A model generated the notes under the pieces. It saw nothing but the letters and a program-made list of their open reading frames with translations, ran no database searches and had not been told where the DNA came from. From the NCBI RefSeq assembly GCF_049846925.1, contig NZ_JBNCMT010000012.1, positions 62,001-126,000 of the forward strand: a stretch of DNA of 64,000 nucleotides. Reading direction: 5' to 3'. This document shows, in pieces, positions 44,612 to 53,237 of the stretch. Within the stretch, counting starts at the first letter, position 1; the number at the start of each line of letters is the position of its first letter. This stretch comes from Brevibacillus_H sp049846925. Its GTDB lineage: Bacteria; Bacillota; Bacilli; Brevibacillales; Brevibacillaceae. A program made the translations under genes and the position numbers.

Positions 44612-45770
44612 ACGGGTGCTGATTACAGGGGGAAGGGCTCCTGTTGCGCTGGAACTGGCCCGTCTATTCCAGAAGGAAGGCATCTCTGTCCAGATGGCAG
44701 AGAGCTTTCCTTATGCTTTGTCAAAGTCTTCAAAGAAAATCGATAAATGGCATGTGGTTGCACAGCCCAAGCAGGCTTTTTCCCAGTTTATTGCGGATCT
44801 CACCCGGATTGTGATTGATGAAAAGATTGATCTGTTACTCCCTACCTGTGAAGAGGTATTCTACATTGCCAAAGGAAGAGAGAAGCTATCGCCCTATACC
44901 ACTGTTTTTGCTGATGAGCCCGGCAAATTACGGGTTCTCCATGACAAGGCTGCATTTGTGGAGCTATTGTCCCAGCTTCAATTGCCGCATCCGCACTCGG
45001 TCAAAGTAACCTCAACAGCAGAATGGAACGATATCGTTTCTTCGTTTAGCGATGACGTTCGCTTTGTGGCGAAACCCGTATTTTCCCGCTTCGCTTCTCA
45101 TGTGCAAATCGGAACCAAAAATGACTTGTTACCAGGAATACAACCAACGGAAGAATATCCATGGCTAGTGCAGGAGTACCTGGAGGGCCAACAGTTGTGC
45201 ACCTTTTCCATTGCAAGAAACGGACGCCTCGGCGCCCATGTCGCTTACCCAACGAAATTTACTGCTGGTAAAGGAGCAACCATTGCCTTTCAGAACGTGC
45301 AGGAGCCGGACGCAAAACGAATCGTCGAAGAAATTGTTGCTTCCCTCGATTTTACCGGGATGATTTCCTTTGACTTCATCAAGACTGCTAACGGGCTGAT
45401 TCCCATTGAATGCAATCCACGAGCGACTAGCGGACTTCATTTGTTTTTGAATGAACCGATCAGCAGAGCTTTTGCAGGTGGTCAACCGGACATTTGTCTG
45501 GAGCCTGCAGGCGTGAACCAGCGCATGCTTGGATTAGCCATGCTGTTGTATGGTTTGCCAGCCGTACGTTCCTTGTCTGAGTTTACAAGTTGGTTCTCTA
45601 CCTTTCGCCAATCGAGCGATGTGATTTGGCAAAACGACGATTTCGCTCCGTTTGCCTATCAATTTATCTCCTATTGGAAAATGATCATGCTGGCAAAAAA
45701 ACAGAACATCTCCCCCTTGGAAGCGTCGACGTGGGATATTGAGTGGAATGGTGGTGAAGACAGTGAGTAA
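44601..45770 (+). CDS. ATP-grasp ligase
   Basis: The 389-residue protein has an N-terminal Rossmann-like preATP-grasp domain (VLITGGRAPVALELARLF) and an ATP-grasp domain with FVAKPVFSR (ATP-binding Lys), QEYLEGQQLCTFSI, and the metal-binding GLIPIECNPRATSGLH. The family joins a carboxylate to an amine, thiol or alcohol through an acyl phosphate. TTG 44601 is chosen: AGGGGGG lies 7 nt upstream; it overlaps the ketosynthase stop by 11 nt. The substrate is unknown. Its place between ketosynthase and reductase genes suggests it modifies the same small acyl product. Confidence 0.87.
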   Translation: MNIKRVLITGGRAPVALELARLFQKEGISVQMAESFPYALSKSSKKIDKWHVVAQPKQAFSQFIADLTRIVIDEKIDLLLPTCEEVFYIAKGREKLSPYTTVFADEPGKLRVLHDKAAFVELLSQLQLPHPHSVKVTSTAEWNDIVSSFSDDVRFVAKPVFSRFASHVQIGTKNDLLPGIQPTEEYPWLVQEYLEGQQLCTFSIARNGRLGAHVAYPTKFTAGKGATIAFQNVQEPDAKRIVEEIVASLDFTGMISFDFIKTANGLIPIECNPRATSGLHLFLNEPISRAFAGGQPDICLEPAGVNQRMLGLAMLLYGLPAVRSLSEFTSWFSTFRQSSDVIWQNDDFAPFAYQFISYWKMIMLAKKQNISPLEASTWDIEWNGGEDSE

Positions 45771-46767
45771 GGTCATGATTACCGGGGGAACCGGATTTTT
45801 GGGTAAGGCGCTGGCTCTTCGCCTGTTGGAAAATGGCATGGATGTGACTGTCTTTGGCCGTAATGAAGTCATTGGACAAGTTCTGCACAATCGAGGAATC
45901 CGGTTTGTAAAAGGCCAGTTGGAAGACAGCGACAGTGTCTTGTCCGCATGTTACGGAAGCGATTATGTGATTCACTGTGGAGCCTTGTCATCCCCGTGGG
46001 GTCACCCTGATGATTTTCACCGGGCAAATGTACTGGGAACGCAGAATATTATTTCGGGCTGCTTGACTCACGATGTCAAACGCCTGGTACATGTCAGTAC
46101 ACCAAGCATCTATTTTGACTTTACTGATCGATTTCTGGTCAAAGAATCTGATTCACTCCCATGCACGTTCGCCAATCATTACGCCCGTACAAAATACGAG
46201 GCAGAGCTGGTTGTAGATGATGCGGTTGCGAAAAATGGACTGAATGCAATCACGATTCGGCCGAGAGGACTTTTCGGTGTAGAGGATACCTCGATTCTCC
46301 CCCGACTGATCCGTGCCAACGAAAAAGGGAAGATTCCTTTCGTCAACGGCGGAACGAACATCATTGATGTCACTTATATCGAAAATGTAGTAGATTCACT
46401 GCTTCTTGCCATGGAGGCTCCCTCTGTTTATGCGGGGCGAAAGTACAATATAACCAATGGCGAGCCGATGCAGATGAAGGAACTGCTTGCGAAAGTATTT
46501 CTGAAAATGAACATGCCCATGAACGCTATCAACATTCCTTATTGGCTCTTAGCGAGAATCGCACACAGTATGGAATGGTTTGCTCATACCTTTCAGGGCG
46601 ACAAGGAACCGCTGTTCACCCGCTATACAGTAGGTGTTTTATCCAAAAGTCAGACGCTTGATATAACAGCAGCACGACAGGATTTGGGCTACAGTCCCAA
46701 AGTGAGCATTGAGCAAGGACTCGATATTTTCGTCGAGTGGTGGCAGAAAGAAGGTCAATATCGATGA
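45748..46767 (+). CDS. NAD-dependent epimerase/3-beta-HSD-like reductase
   Basis: The ~339-residue extended SDR starts with MITGGTGFLGKALALRLL and has the catalytic YxxxK in HYARTKYEAE, with IRPRGLFG as the third conserved region. It is close in type to OleD and 3-beta-hydroxysteroid dehydrogenase-like enzymes, which reduce beta-keto acids or act on sugar nucleotides. The start is ATG 45748; GTG 45763 is an alternative just before the cofactor motif. It overlaps the ATP-grasp gene by 23 nt. It would plausibly reduce the keto group made by the first enzyme. Confidence 0.87.
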   Translation: MVVKTVSKVMITGGTGFLGKALALRLLENGMDVTVFGRNEVIGQVLHNRGIRFVKGQLEDSDSVLSACYGSDYVIHCGALSSPWGHPDDFHRANVLGTQNIISGCLTHDVKRLVHVSTPSIYFDFTDRFLVKESDSLPCTFANHYARTKYEAELVVDDAVAKNGLNAITIRPRGLFGVEDTSILPRLIRANEKGKIPFVNGGTNIIDVTYIENVVDSLLLAMEAPSVYAGRKYNITNGEPMQMKELLAKVFLKMNMPMNAINIPYWLLARIAHSMEWFAHTFQGDKEPLFTRYTVGVLSKSQTLDITAARQDLGYSPKVSIEQGLDIFVEWWQKEGQYR

Positions 46768-47597
46768 TCGAAGAAGTACTGTTTTTTCAGGCAGGTTATT
46801 GTACACATCCGGAATTCGTCGCTATTGCAGGCGGTTCTTTCAAAAGCCGCCGTTTCCCTGCGCTGGTTGCAATATTGAAGCACCCCGAGTTCGGTTACAT
46901 CCTGTTTGACACAGGCTATTCTTCAAGATTTTACGAGGAAGTGAAGCATTTTCCCTATTCCGTTTACGGGAGGGTCACCCCCGTCTATTTTCGGGAAGAG
47001 GAATCAATTGTCCGTCAGCTAGAGAAGCTTGGAATCGCCGCAAACGATATTTCCTACGTTATTTTGTCTCATCTGCATGCCGATCACATTGCCGGGACCA
47101 GAGATTTTCCGAAGGCTACATTCATTACGATGAAAAAGACATACGATGATGTGAAAGATCGGACAGGATTTTCGGCTGTTCGCAAGGCCTTCATCCCCAA
47201 CCTGCTGCCCACCGACTTTGCACAACGGCTTCGCTATCTGGAGGATCAACCAAAAGTGAAAAATCCGTTTGGCGATGGTTCTTTTGAAACAGGTTACGAT
47301 TTGTTTGGAGACGGTAAAATCGTAGGAATCGAGCTGTCAGGCCATGCCAAGGGGCAATTCGGCATTACGTTTGAGACAAAGGAACAGGGGCGTTACTTTC
47401 TCATCGCCGATGCCTGTTGGCTTAGTGAAACGTATCGATCGCTTCGCTTCCCGGCAGCCGTCGCTTCCCTCATCATGGATGACTCCAAAGAGTTTAAAGA
47501 GAATGTCTATCGAATTCACCAGTTGCATACCAATCGTCCTGAGCTTAAGATCATCCCCACCCATTGCGACGAGCTATTTTCTGAAGAACAGGTGTGA
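46764..47597 (+). CDS. Metallo-beta-lactamase-fold hydrolase (lactonase-like)
   Basis: The 277-residue protein has the dinuclear zinc motif SHLHADHIAG (His103, His105, Asp107, His108), a later His in LSGHAKGQFG, an Asp in IADACW and a final His in IPTHCDEL. Size and motif position resemble AiiA-type N-acyl homoserine lactonases. It could open a lactone or cleave a thioester; both are possible. ATG 46764 overlaps the preceding TGA (ATGA) and has AAGAAGG upstream. It may finish the product or protect the producer. Confidence 0.85.
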   Translation: MIEEVLFFQAGYCTHPEFVAIAGGSFKSRRFPALVAILKHPEFGYILFDTGYSSRFYEEVKHFPYSVYGRVTPVYFREEESIVRQLEKLGIAANDISYVILSHLHADHIAGTRDFPKATFITMKKTYDDVKDRTGFSAVRKAFIPNLLPTDFAQRLRYLEDQPKVKNPFGDGSFETGYDLFGDGKIVGIELSGHAKGQFGITFETKEQGRYFLIADACWLSETYRSLRFPAAVASLIMDDSKEFKENVYRIHQLHTNRPELKIIPTHCDELFSEEQV

Positions 47598-47602
47598 GAC
47601 CC

Positions 47603-48931
47603 ATGTTAAAACGAGCATTTCTCTTCCTCTATTGTCTATGGCGTGCTCGACATCCAAAGAAATTCAACTCACGTGAAGAGCTGGAGCGTTGGCAGCACGA
47701 GATGATAGTGAAACACTTGCAGATCATCTTGCCGAAGTCCTGGTACTATCGCTCGCTCTATACGGGTCTGCCGTTTGATGAGTGGAGTCGCTTCCCGATC
47801 ATTCAAAAACAGGAGATGATGAGCAACTTCGATGACCTCAATACACTTGGGATACATAAAGAAGAGGCTTTTGCCATTGCCTTGGAAGCAGAACGGTCAA
47901 GAAATTTTGATCCAAAAGTAAACGGAGCCACGATTGGGCTGTCCTCCGGCACGTCAGGCAATCGGGGGCTGTTTCTCGTAACAGACGAAGAAACGGCTTC
48001 CTGGGCGGGATATATTCTGGGGAAAGTCATGCCAGGCTCCTTGTTTGAGCATCACAAGGTTGCCTTCTTTCTTCGGGCAAACAGCAATCTGTATACGACG
48101 GTTAGCAAAGGCAGGATTCAGTTTTGTTTCTTTGACTTACAAAAGGACATCTCGGAAAACATGAAGCAGTTAGCAGACTTTGACCCGACGATTCTCGTCG
48201 CTCCACCTTCCATGCTGCGCTACATCGCAACAAAACAGGAACGAGGACAGTTGAAGCTTCATCCGCAAAAAATCCTGTCGGTGGCAGAGGTGCTGGATCC
48301 GCTTGACGAAGCGCACATCCGAAGAACATTCAATCAGGTCATCCATCAGGTGTATCAGTGTACAGAAGGCTTTTTGGCTACTACCTGTGCATACGGAACA
48401 CTGCATGTAAACGAAGATTTGGTTGTCATTCAAAAAGACTATCTCGATGAATCCAAAAGCAGATTCTCACCGATTATTACCGATTTTTCTCGCAAAGCCC
48501 AACCGATCATCCGTTATCGGTTGAACGACATTCTGGTTGAAAAGAAATCTGCTTGTCCATGCGGTTCCCTTTTTACGGCGATAGAAGCCATTGAGGGCAG
48601 GTGTGATGACCTGTTTTACTTGCCTTCCAGCAAGGTGAGAGAGAGACTCATCCCCGTCTTCCCTGATTTTATCCGAAGAGCTGTGATTGCCTCATCTTCA
48701 TTGCTTGAACAATACATCGTAGTTCAGGACTCCCCACTGGAGATGACGATCTACCTGGATGCACCAGAACAGGTGGAAAGCCTCGTGAGAGCATCGATAG
48801 AATCTATGTGCACAGAACTGGGAACGGCAATCCCGACCATTCGCTTCAATCCATATAACCATGTTCCAACAGATAAAAAGCTACGCCGGGTGGAAAGAAG
48901 GTTTCCAATCAATGACGATCAGGTGGTATGA
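47603..48931 (+). CDS. Adenylate-forming enzyme (PaaK/F390 synthetase-like)
   Basis: The 442-residue protein has the AMP-binding core GLSSGTSGNRG (P-loop-like), a mid-domain YQCTEGFLATTC motif, and the hinge GRCDDLFYLPSSK. This matches phenylacetate-CoA ligase and coenzyme F390 synthetase relatives, which adenylate a carboxylate and pass it to a thiol, amine or alcohol. CPCGSLF suggests a small zinc knuckle. ATG 47603 has AGGTG 8 nt upstream; GTG 47594 overlapping the MBL stop is an alternative. It probably activates the acyl chain or closes the product. Confidence 0.82.
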   Translation: MLKRAFLFLYCLWRARHPKKFNSREELERWQHEMIVKHLQIILPKSWYYRSLYTGLPFDEWSRFPIIQKQEMMSNFDDLNTLGIHKEEAFAIALEAERSRNFDPKVNGATIGLSSGTSGNRGLFLVTDEETASWAGYILGKVMPGSLFEHHKVAFFLRANSNLYTTVSKGRIQFCFFDLQKDISENMKQLADFDPTILVAPPSMLRYIATKQERGQLKLHPQKILSVAEVLDPLDEAHIRRTFNQVIHQVYQCTEGFLATTCAYGTLHVNEDLVVIQKDYLDESKSRFSPIITDFSRKAQPIIRYRLNDILVEKKSACPCGSLFTAIEAIEGRCDDLFYLPSSKVRERLIPVFPDFIRRAVIASSSLLEQYIVVQDSPLEMTIYLDAPEQVESLVRASIESMCTELGTAIPTIRFNPYNHVPTDKKLRRVERRFPINDDQVV

Positions 48932-50054
48932 TCAAAAGAATTTGCATGAGTGCGAATGGGGAGAAAGCGAGAACCAGCAGTACGCTCGAAAATTCCTGAC
49001 TCCGTTCATCGAGAATGGAACAGCGAAATACATTGCCAATGTAAACACTAGGGTTGGTATCCTAACAGTCGATGAGTTGGTTCTGCCAGTCACGGTAAAT
49101 GATGCTGAATATGGAAACTCGTATGTCGTTTCACCTTTTGATCAGTACATTACCTATACCAAAGAGGAATTGTATCTAATCAAAAATCCGCTGCTGGAAT
49201 CAATACTAGGCGGCTTTCTGTCGGGTTTTGGCTCGTTGCTTCGCTTGCTTTCAATCAACAAGGTCGTCATCGTCAACAACTGGATGGTCTCAACAAATCT
49301 CTACCCGTACATCAAGCGGGAGCAGCTGGCGCAAATCAAAGCGTTTCTCTTAAAAAAGTTCCCCGACCATGCCATCATCTTTCGCTCTGTCGAGGACTAC
49401 CGGAATCAATCGCTGTTTGAGTCTCTCACTCAGATGGGCTTTCACATGCTGATAAGTCGCCAAATCTTTCTAATGGACACTTCTCAAAGGATCAATTCAA
49501 GGGCACGCTACAACTTGGGAAAAGACGAAAAGATACTGGCGCATACCCCCTACCAAGTCGTTGAACACGGTGAAATTCTGGCAGACGATATGCAAAGAAT
49601 TCTCGATAATTACAATGCGTTGTATCTGGAGAAGTACTCGCCCAACAACCCGCAGTTTACCGATGAATTCTTTCATCTGGCTCACAAAGAGCGATTGCTC
49701 CAGATGAAGCTATTAAAAAAGGATGGCCATGTAGATGCCATCCTCGGATATTTCCATCGTGACGGGGTAATGACTACCCCTTTGTTTGGTTATGATACAC
49801 GCCTCCCTAAAGAGTGGGGGCTGTATCGAATGATCTCCCTGCTTTTGCTGTACGATGCAAGGAAATACGGCTATCTTTTGCATGCAAGCTCGGGCGCAGC
49901 CGAGTTTAAAAAGTCCCGGGGCGCACTCGAGAGCTTTGAGTATAATGCCGTTTATCTCAATCATCTGCCCTGGGTTCGAAAGCTCCCGTGGCGCTTGTTG
50001 AAATCTCTGCTTGAAAAAGTGGCGAAGCCGCTGGTGCAGAAGTATTCGAGATAG
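48912..50054 (+). CDS. GNAT/FemAB-like acyltransferase
   Basis: The ~380-residue protein ends with a GNAT-like fold (LKKDGHVDAILGYFHRDGVM, then ARKYGYLLHASSGAAEFKKSRG, the latter like the FemAB/GNAT acceptor loop) and a basic C-terminal tail. It may move an acyl or aminoacyl group onto an amine. ATG 48912 is chosen, with AGAAGG 9 nt upstream; it overlaps the preceding gene by 20 nt. It is the last gene of the cluster, and the cobalamin riboswitch begins 56 nt later. The specific function is unknown. Confidence 0.7.
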   Translation: MTIRWYDQKNLHECEWGESENQQYARKFLTPFIENGTAKYIANVNTRVGILTVDELVLPVTVNDAEYGNSYVVSPFDQYITYTKEELYLIKNPLLESILGGFLSGFGSLLRLLSINKVVIVNNWMVSTNLYPYIKREQLAQIKAFLLKKFPDHAIIFRSVEDYRNQSLFESLTQMGFHMLISRQIFLMDTSQRINSRARYNLGKDEKILAHTPYQVVEHGEILADDMQRILDNYNALYLEKYSPNNPQFTDEFFHLAHKERLLQMKLLKKDGHVDAILGYFHRDGVMTTPLFGYDTRLPKEWGLYRMISLLLLYDARKYGYLLHASSGAAEFKKSRGALESFEYNAVYLNHLPWVRKLPWRLLKSLLEKVAKPLVQKYSR

Positions 50055-50109
50055 TATTTTTACCAACAATGTAGTAGAATTGATGAAAACAACCAAATAT
50101 TGTTGCTTT

Positions 50110-50275
50110 ATGGTGCTGTTTGATTGACATCTCGATCAAACGGCTTAATAGGGAAGTTCGGTACAAATCCGACACGGACCCGCCACTGTGATGCTGACAT
50201 CTGTTTCTAATGCCACTGGTTCCAAGACTGGGAAGGCGAAACAGATGGTTGAAGCTAAGTCAGGAGACCTGCCAT
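50110..50275 (+). promoter_or_regulatory. Cobalamin riboswitch
   Basis: The conserved B12 aptamer elements appear in order: GGTGC (50112), AATAGGGAA, the B12 box AATCCGACACGGACCCGCC followed by ACTGTGA, GCCACTGG and GGGAAGGC, then GCTAAGTCAGGAGACCTGCC. It precedes a cobalt-uptake operon, so cobalamin binding should switch off cbiMNQO. It is followed by a terminator at 50390. Confidence 0.95.
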
Positions 50276-50322
50276 AGAGAACAAACACTGCAAAACCTAC
50301 GGGAGTTAGGGAGGTGTTTACG

Positions 50323-50385
50323 ATGATGGCGAGAATGAATAACAGGGCAAGCCCCGAAACCATCAAGCGATATATCATGTCGTAG
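50323..50385 (+). CDS. 20-codon ORF inside the riboswitch leader
   Basis: ATG 50323 has GGGAGG 8 nt upstream and encodes a 20-residue basic peptide (MMARMNNRASPETIKRYIMS). It ends 4 nt before the terminator stem of the cbi leader. It lies between aptamer and terminator, so translation could affect termination, or the ribosome binding site could be part of the expression platform. I know of no homologue. Confidence 0.4.
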   Translation: MMARMNNRASPETIKRYIMS

Positions 50386-50389
50386 TAAC

Positions 50390-50424
50390 GCACTTCTTTT
50401 CCAAATGGAAAGAAGTGCTTTTTT
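50390..50424 (+). terminator. Terminator of the cobalamin riboswitch leader
   Basis: GCACTTCTTTTCCA and TGGAAAGAAGTGC form a 13-bp stem with a 3-nt loop, followed by T6. It lies between the aptamer and cbiM, so it is the likely switch point. Confidence 0.92.
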
Positions 50425-50466
50425 ATTTTTGTTAGTCGTACATTTAGTAAAGTGGGAGTGATACTG

Positions 50467-51207
50467 ATGAAACAGTTGAAAATGAGCGTCTTTTTCTTGT
50501 TTATGTTCCTATGTATTCCAGAGCAAGCATACGCAATGCACATCATGGAAGGTTTCCTGCCCGTCCGATGGTCATTATTCTGGTGGGCTGTGACCATTCC
50601 TTTTTTACTCGTGGGCCTGTACTCCATTCAGAAGAAAGTAAAGCAACATCCTGAAATCAAAATGATGCTGGGCCTATCCGGTGCATTTGCCTTTGTATTA
50701 TCCGCCTTAAAGATTCCTTCTGTGACCGGCAGTTGCTCGCATCCTACCGGAGTTGGGCTTGGCACCGTTTTGTTTGGCCCGACAGCAATGAGCGTCGTCG
50801 GATTTATCGTTCTCCTGTTTCAATCGTTACTGTTAGCTCATGGTGGTTTAACGACGTTAGGTGCCAATGCCTTTTCCATGGCGGTCGTCGGTCCCTTCCT
50901 TGCCTATTTTGTCTATAAAGCTTCTACAAAGGCGGGTTTATCATTTTCCGTGGCTGTATTTTTGGCAGCTACGTTAGGGGATCTCGGTACCTATCTCATG
51001 ACATCGATCCAGCTTGCGTTGTCCTTTCCTTCTGAGGTCGGTGGCGTATTCGCTTCCTTTGCCAAGTTTTCAGGTATTTTTGCTCTGACCCAAATTCCGT
51101 TGGCGATTAGTGAAGGACTATTGACCGTCATCGTGATGAACATCCTGACCAAATATAATTTCAGAGAATTAAAGATGCTGCAAATCTTGACCAAGGAGGC
51201 ACGCTAA
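50467..51207 (+). CDS. cbiM: Cobalt ECF transporter substrate-specific component CbiM
   Basis: The ~246-residue protein has a signal sequence, then the conserved MHIMEGFLP start of mature CbiM, whose His and N-terminal amine bind cobalt. Six further membrane helices follow, with SCSHPTGVGLG and HGGLTTLGANAFSMA motifs. ATG 50467 follows GGAG at 8 nt; GTG 50452 would only add five residues. First gene of cbiMNQO, downstream of the B12 riboswitch. Confidence 0.95.
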   Translation: MKQLKMSVFFLFMFLCIPEQAYAMHIMEGFLPVRWSLFWWAVTIPFLLVGLYSIQKKVKQHPEIKMMLGLSGAFAFVLSALKIPSVTGSCSHPTGVGLGTVLFGPTAMSVVGFIVLLFQSLLLAHGGLTTLGANAFSMAVVGPFLAYFVYKASTKAGLSFSVAVFLAATLGDLGTYLMTSIQLALSFPSEVGGVFASFAKFSGIFALTQIPLAISEGLLTVIVMNILTKYNFRELKMLQILTKEAR

Positions 51208-51208
51208 C

Positions 51209-51517
51209 ATGAAAAAGAACACGTTGCTACTGCTTGTAGTGGTTTTCCTCGCCGTCGTTCCGCTTTTTATCCAGCAAGGGGCAGAGTTTAGCGGAGCCGA
51301 TGGTCAGGCCGAAGCTGCCATCCAGGAAATCTCTCCTGACTATGAGCCTTGGTTTACCAGCGTTTGGGAACCTCCTAGTGCCGAAATTGAGAGCTTACTT
51401 TTTGCTCTGCAGGCAGCGATTGGGGCAGGTTTCATTGGTTATTATATCGGTTTCATGAGGGGAAAGAGCAAGCGAGACGAGCAGCAGGAAGAAAAGGTGT
51501 ATCATGCTGCTGATTGA
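51209..51517 (+). CDS. cbiN: Cobalt transporter auxiliary component CbiN
   Basis: The 102-residue protein has two membrane helices flanking an extracellular loop (FSGADGQAEAAIQEISPDYE, the CbiN signature; then WFTSVWEPPSAEIESLLFAL). It helps CbiM load cobalt. The start is 1 nt after the cbiM stop, with AGGAGG in the end of cbiM. Confidence 0.93.
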   Translation: MKKNTLLLLVVVFLAVVPLFIQQGAEFSGADGQAEAAIQEISPDYEPWFTSVWEPPSAEIESLLFALQAAIGAGFIGYYIGFMRGKSKRDEQQEEKVYHAAD

Positions 51518-52289
51518 TAAGTATGCTTATTTCAATCGGTTACGACATGTTCACCCAGTCGAAAAGGCGACCCTTTCGCTTGGTCTGCTTCTCTTTTCAC
51601 TGATTGCGAAGGACCCCTTGGTTTCACTCATCACGTTTCTTGTAATGAGTACTTTTGTTGTCTGGGCAGCACGTATTCCCTCTTCCTATTATGGAAAACT
51701 TCTGTTGGCACCTGTATTTTTCTTGCTTTCAGGTGTGATTACCCTGCTTTTTTCAGTCACCGATGGACAGGCAGCGATCGTTCACCCGATTTGGAATGTG
51801 CATGTGTGGAATTGGCAGATTTTTATTAGCAAGTCGAGTATGGAGCAGGTTGTGAACCTAATCTTTCGTGTACTGGGGGGTATCAGTTGTCTGTACTTTC
51901 TCATCCTGACCACACCGATTACCGTCATGCTGGGGCTTCTGCGCAAACTGAGACTGCCCCCCCTGCTGCTTGACCTGATCGCATTAACCTATCGCTTTAT
52001 CTTTGTTTTCCTGGAGACAGCAGCCATGATCCATCAGGCACAGACGTCCCGCTTGGGTTACATCACCATTCGACAAAGCCTCAAGTCACTTGGTCAGCTT
52101 GTCGCCACCTTGTTTTTGAAATCATTCCATCGATCCAGTCAGCTATCCATTGCGATGGACTCCCGCTGCTACGAGAATGATATTGTACTGGTAGAACAAA
52201 CGTATCCTGTCTCTTTTTTGAACTGGTTTTTAATCGCAGGGATATTCACTGCCATGCTTACGGTATATTGGCAATTTGGAGGATATTGA
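51504..52289 (+). CDS. cbiQ: Energy-coupling factor transporter membrane component CbiQ
   Basis: The 261-residue protein has about five or six membrane helices. The coupling-helix region near LTYRFIFVFLETAAMIHQAQ is followed by TSRLG and AMDSRCYEND, typical of EcfT/CbiQ Ala-Arg-Gly-like motifs. It transmits ATP hydrolysis by CbiO to CbiM. It overlaps cbiN by 14 nt. Confidence 0.92.
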   Translation: MLLIDKYAYFNRLRHVHPVEKATLSLGLLLFSLIAKDPLVSLITFLVMSTFVVWAARIPSSYYGKLLLAPVFFLLSGVITLLFSVTDGQAAIVHPIWNVHVWNWQIFISKSSMEQVVNLIFRVLGGISCLYFLILTTPITVMLGLLRKLRLPPLLLDLIALTYRFIFVFLETAAMIHQAQTSRLGYITIRQSLKSLGQLVATLFLKSFHRSSQLSIAMDSRCYENDIVLVEQTYPVSFLNWFLIAGIFTAMLTVYWQFGGY

Positions 52290-52293
52290 AAAA

Positions 52294-53142
52294 ATGAAGC
52301 CGCTTCTTTTTGACATCGAGCAAATAACCCATACTTATATCGATAACACATTGGCTCTGAAAAACATTACACTTAGCATCCAGCAAGGGAAAAAAATCGC
52401 ACTCTTGGGCAACAATGGCGCAGGCAAATCGACGCTGTTTTTGCACTTGAATGGCATCCTCCGACCAACAAGCGGAACGATCCGTTTTCTGGGAAAAGAC
52501 ATTACGTATAGCCGGGATTCGCTTCGCTCGTTGCGCAAACAGGTAGGCATTGTTTTTCAGGACCCGGATGCCCAGTTGTTTTCAGCCAGTGTGCTGGAGG
52601 ACATTTCCTTTGGCCCGCAAAACTTAGGGCTATCCAGGGAAGACGTTCTGCGAAAAGTCGAATGGGCAATGGAACTGACAGAAACAACGCCTTTAAAAGA
52701 TAAACCCACTCATTTTTTAAGCATCGGTCAAAAAAAGCGTGTAGCGATTGCAGGAGTCCTTGCGATGGAACCGGAAGTCATCATTCTCGATGAGCCGACT
52801 GCTGGGCTGGATTCCTATTTTTCAAGGCAGATCATGCAAGTGCTCGATCATATCCACCAACAAAACAAGACCATTATCCTGTCAACCCATGACGTCAATC
52901 TTGCCTATCAGTGGGCCGATGAGATCATTGTCATGCACGATGGTGAAATTTTGGGTCAGGGTGAGCCTGCGCAGGTGTTTGAACAAGAGGATTGGCTACA
53001 TAAGGCTCATCTGGAAAAACCGTGGATACTCGAAACCTTTCAGTTTCTGTTGGGTAAACATCTCGTTGATTCTGGAACAGCCGCACCGAAAAGCAGAGAT
53101 GAGCTATATCAATTTATTGCTGCAAAACAAAAAGAGAGGTAG
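52294..53142 (+). CDS. cbiO: Cobalt transporter ATPase CbiO
   Basis: The ~282-residue ABC ATPase has Walker A GNNGAGKST, Q-loop VGIVFQDPDAQLF, signature LSIGQKKRVAIAG (Ile replaces the usual Gly of LSGGQ), Walker B VIILDEPTAGLD and the switch His in STHD. The start is ATG 52294; the site GGAGG is 11 nt upstream, longer than usual. An in-frame TTG at 52276 overlaps the same Shine-Dalgarno. It overlaps no other gene and ends the operon before a terminator. Confidence 0.93.
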   Translation: MKPLLFDIEQITHTYIDNTLALKNITLSIQQGKKIALLGNNGAGKSTLFLHLNGILRPTSGTIRFLGKDITYSRDSLRSLRKQVGIVFQDPDAQLFSASVLEDISFGPQNLGLSREDVLRKVEWAMELTETTPLKDKPTHFLSIGQKKRVAIAGVLAMEPEVIILDEPTAGLDSYFSRQIMQVLDHIHQQNKTIILSTHDVNLAYQWADEIIVMHDGEILGQGEPAQVFEQEDWLHKAHLEKPWILETFQFLLGKHLVDSGTAAPKSRDELYQFIAAKQKER

Positions 53143-53188
53143 ATTTCCTTTGCTTGAACCAAAGGTAAAGGAATTGTTGAGAAAGTAA

Positions 53189-53221
53189 AAAACTGTTGAG
53201 GAAATTTTCTCAACAGTTTTT
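53189..53221. terminator. Bidirectional terminator
   Basis: AAAACTGTTGAG and CTCAACAGTTTT are perfect arms around AAATTTT, with T runs on both strands. It lies between convergent genes. Confidence 0.9.
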
Positions 53222-53237
53222 ACTGCTTTACAGGGTA

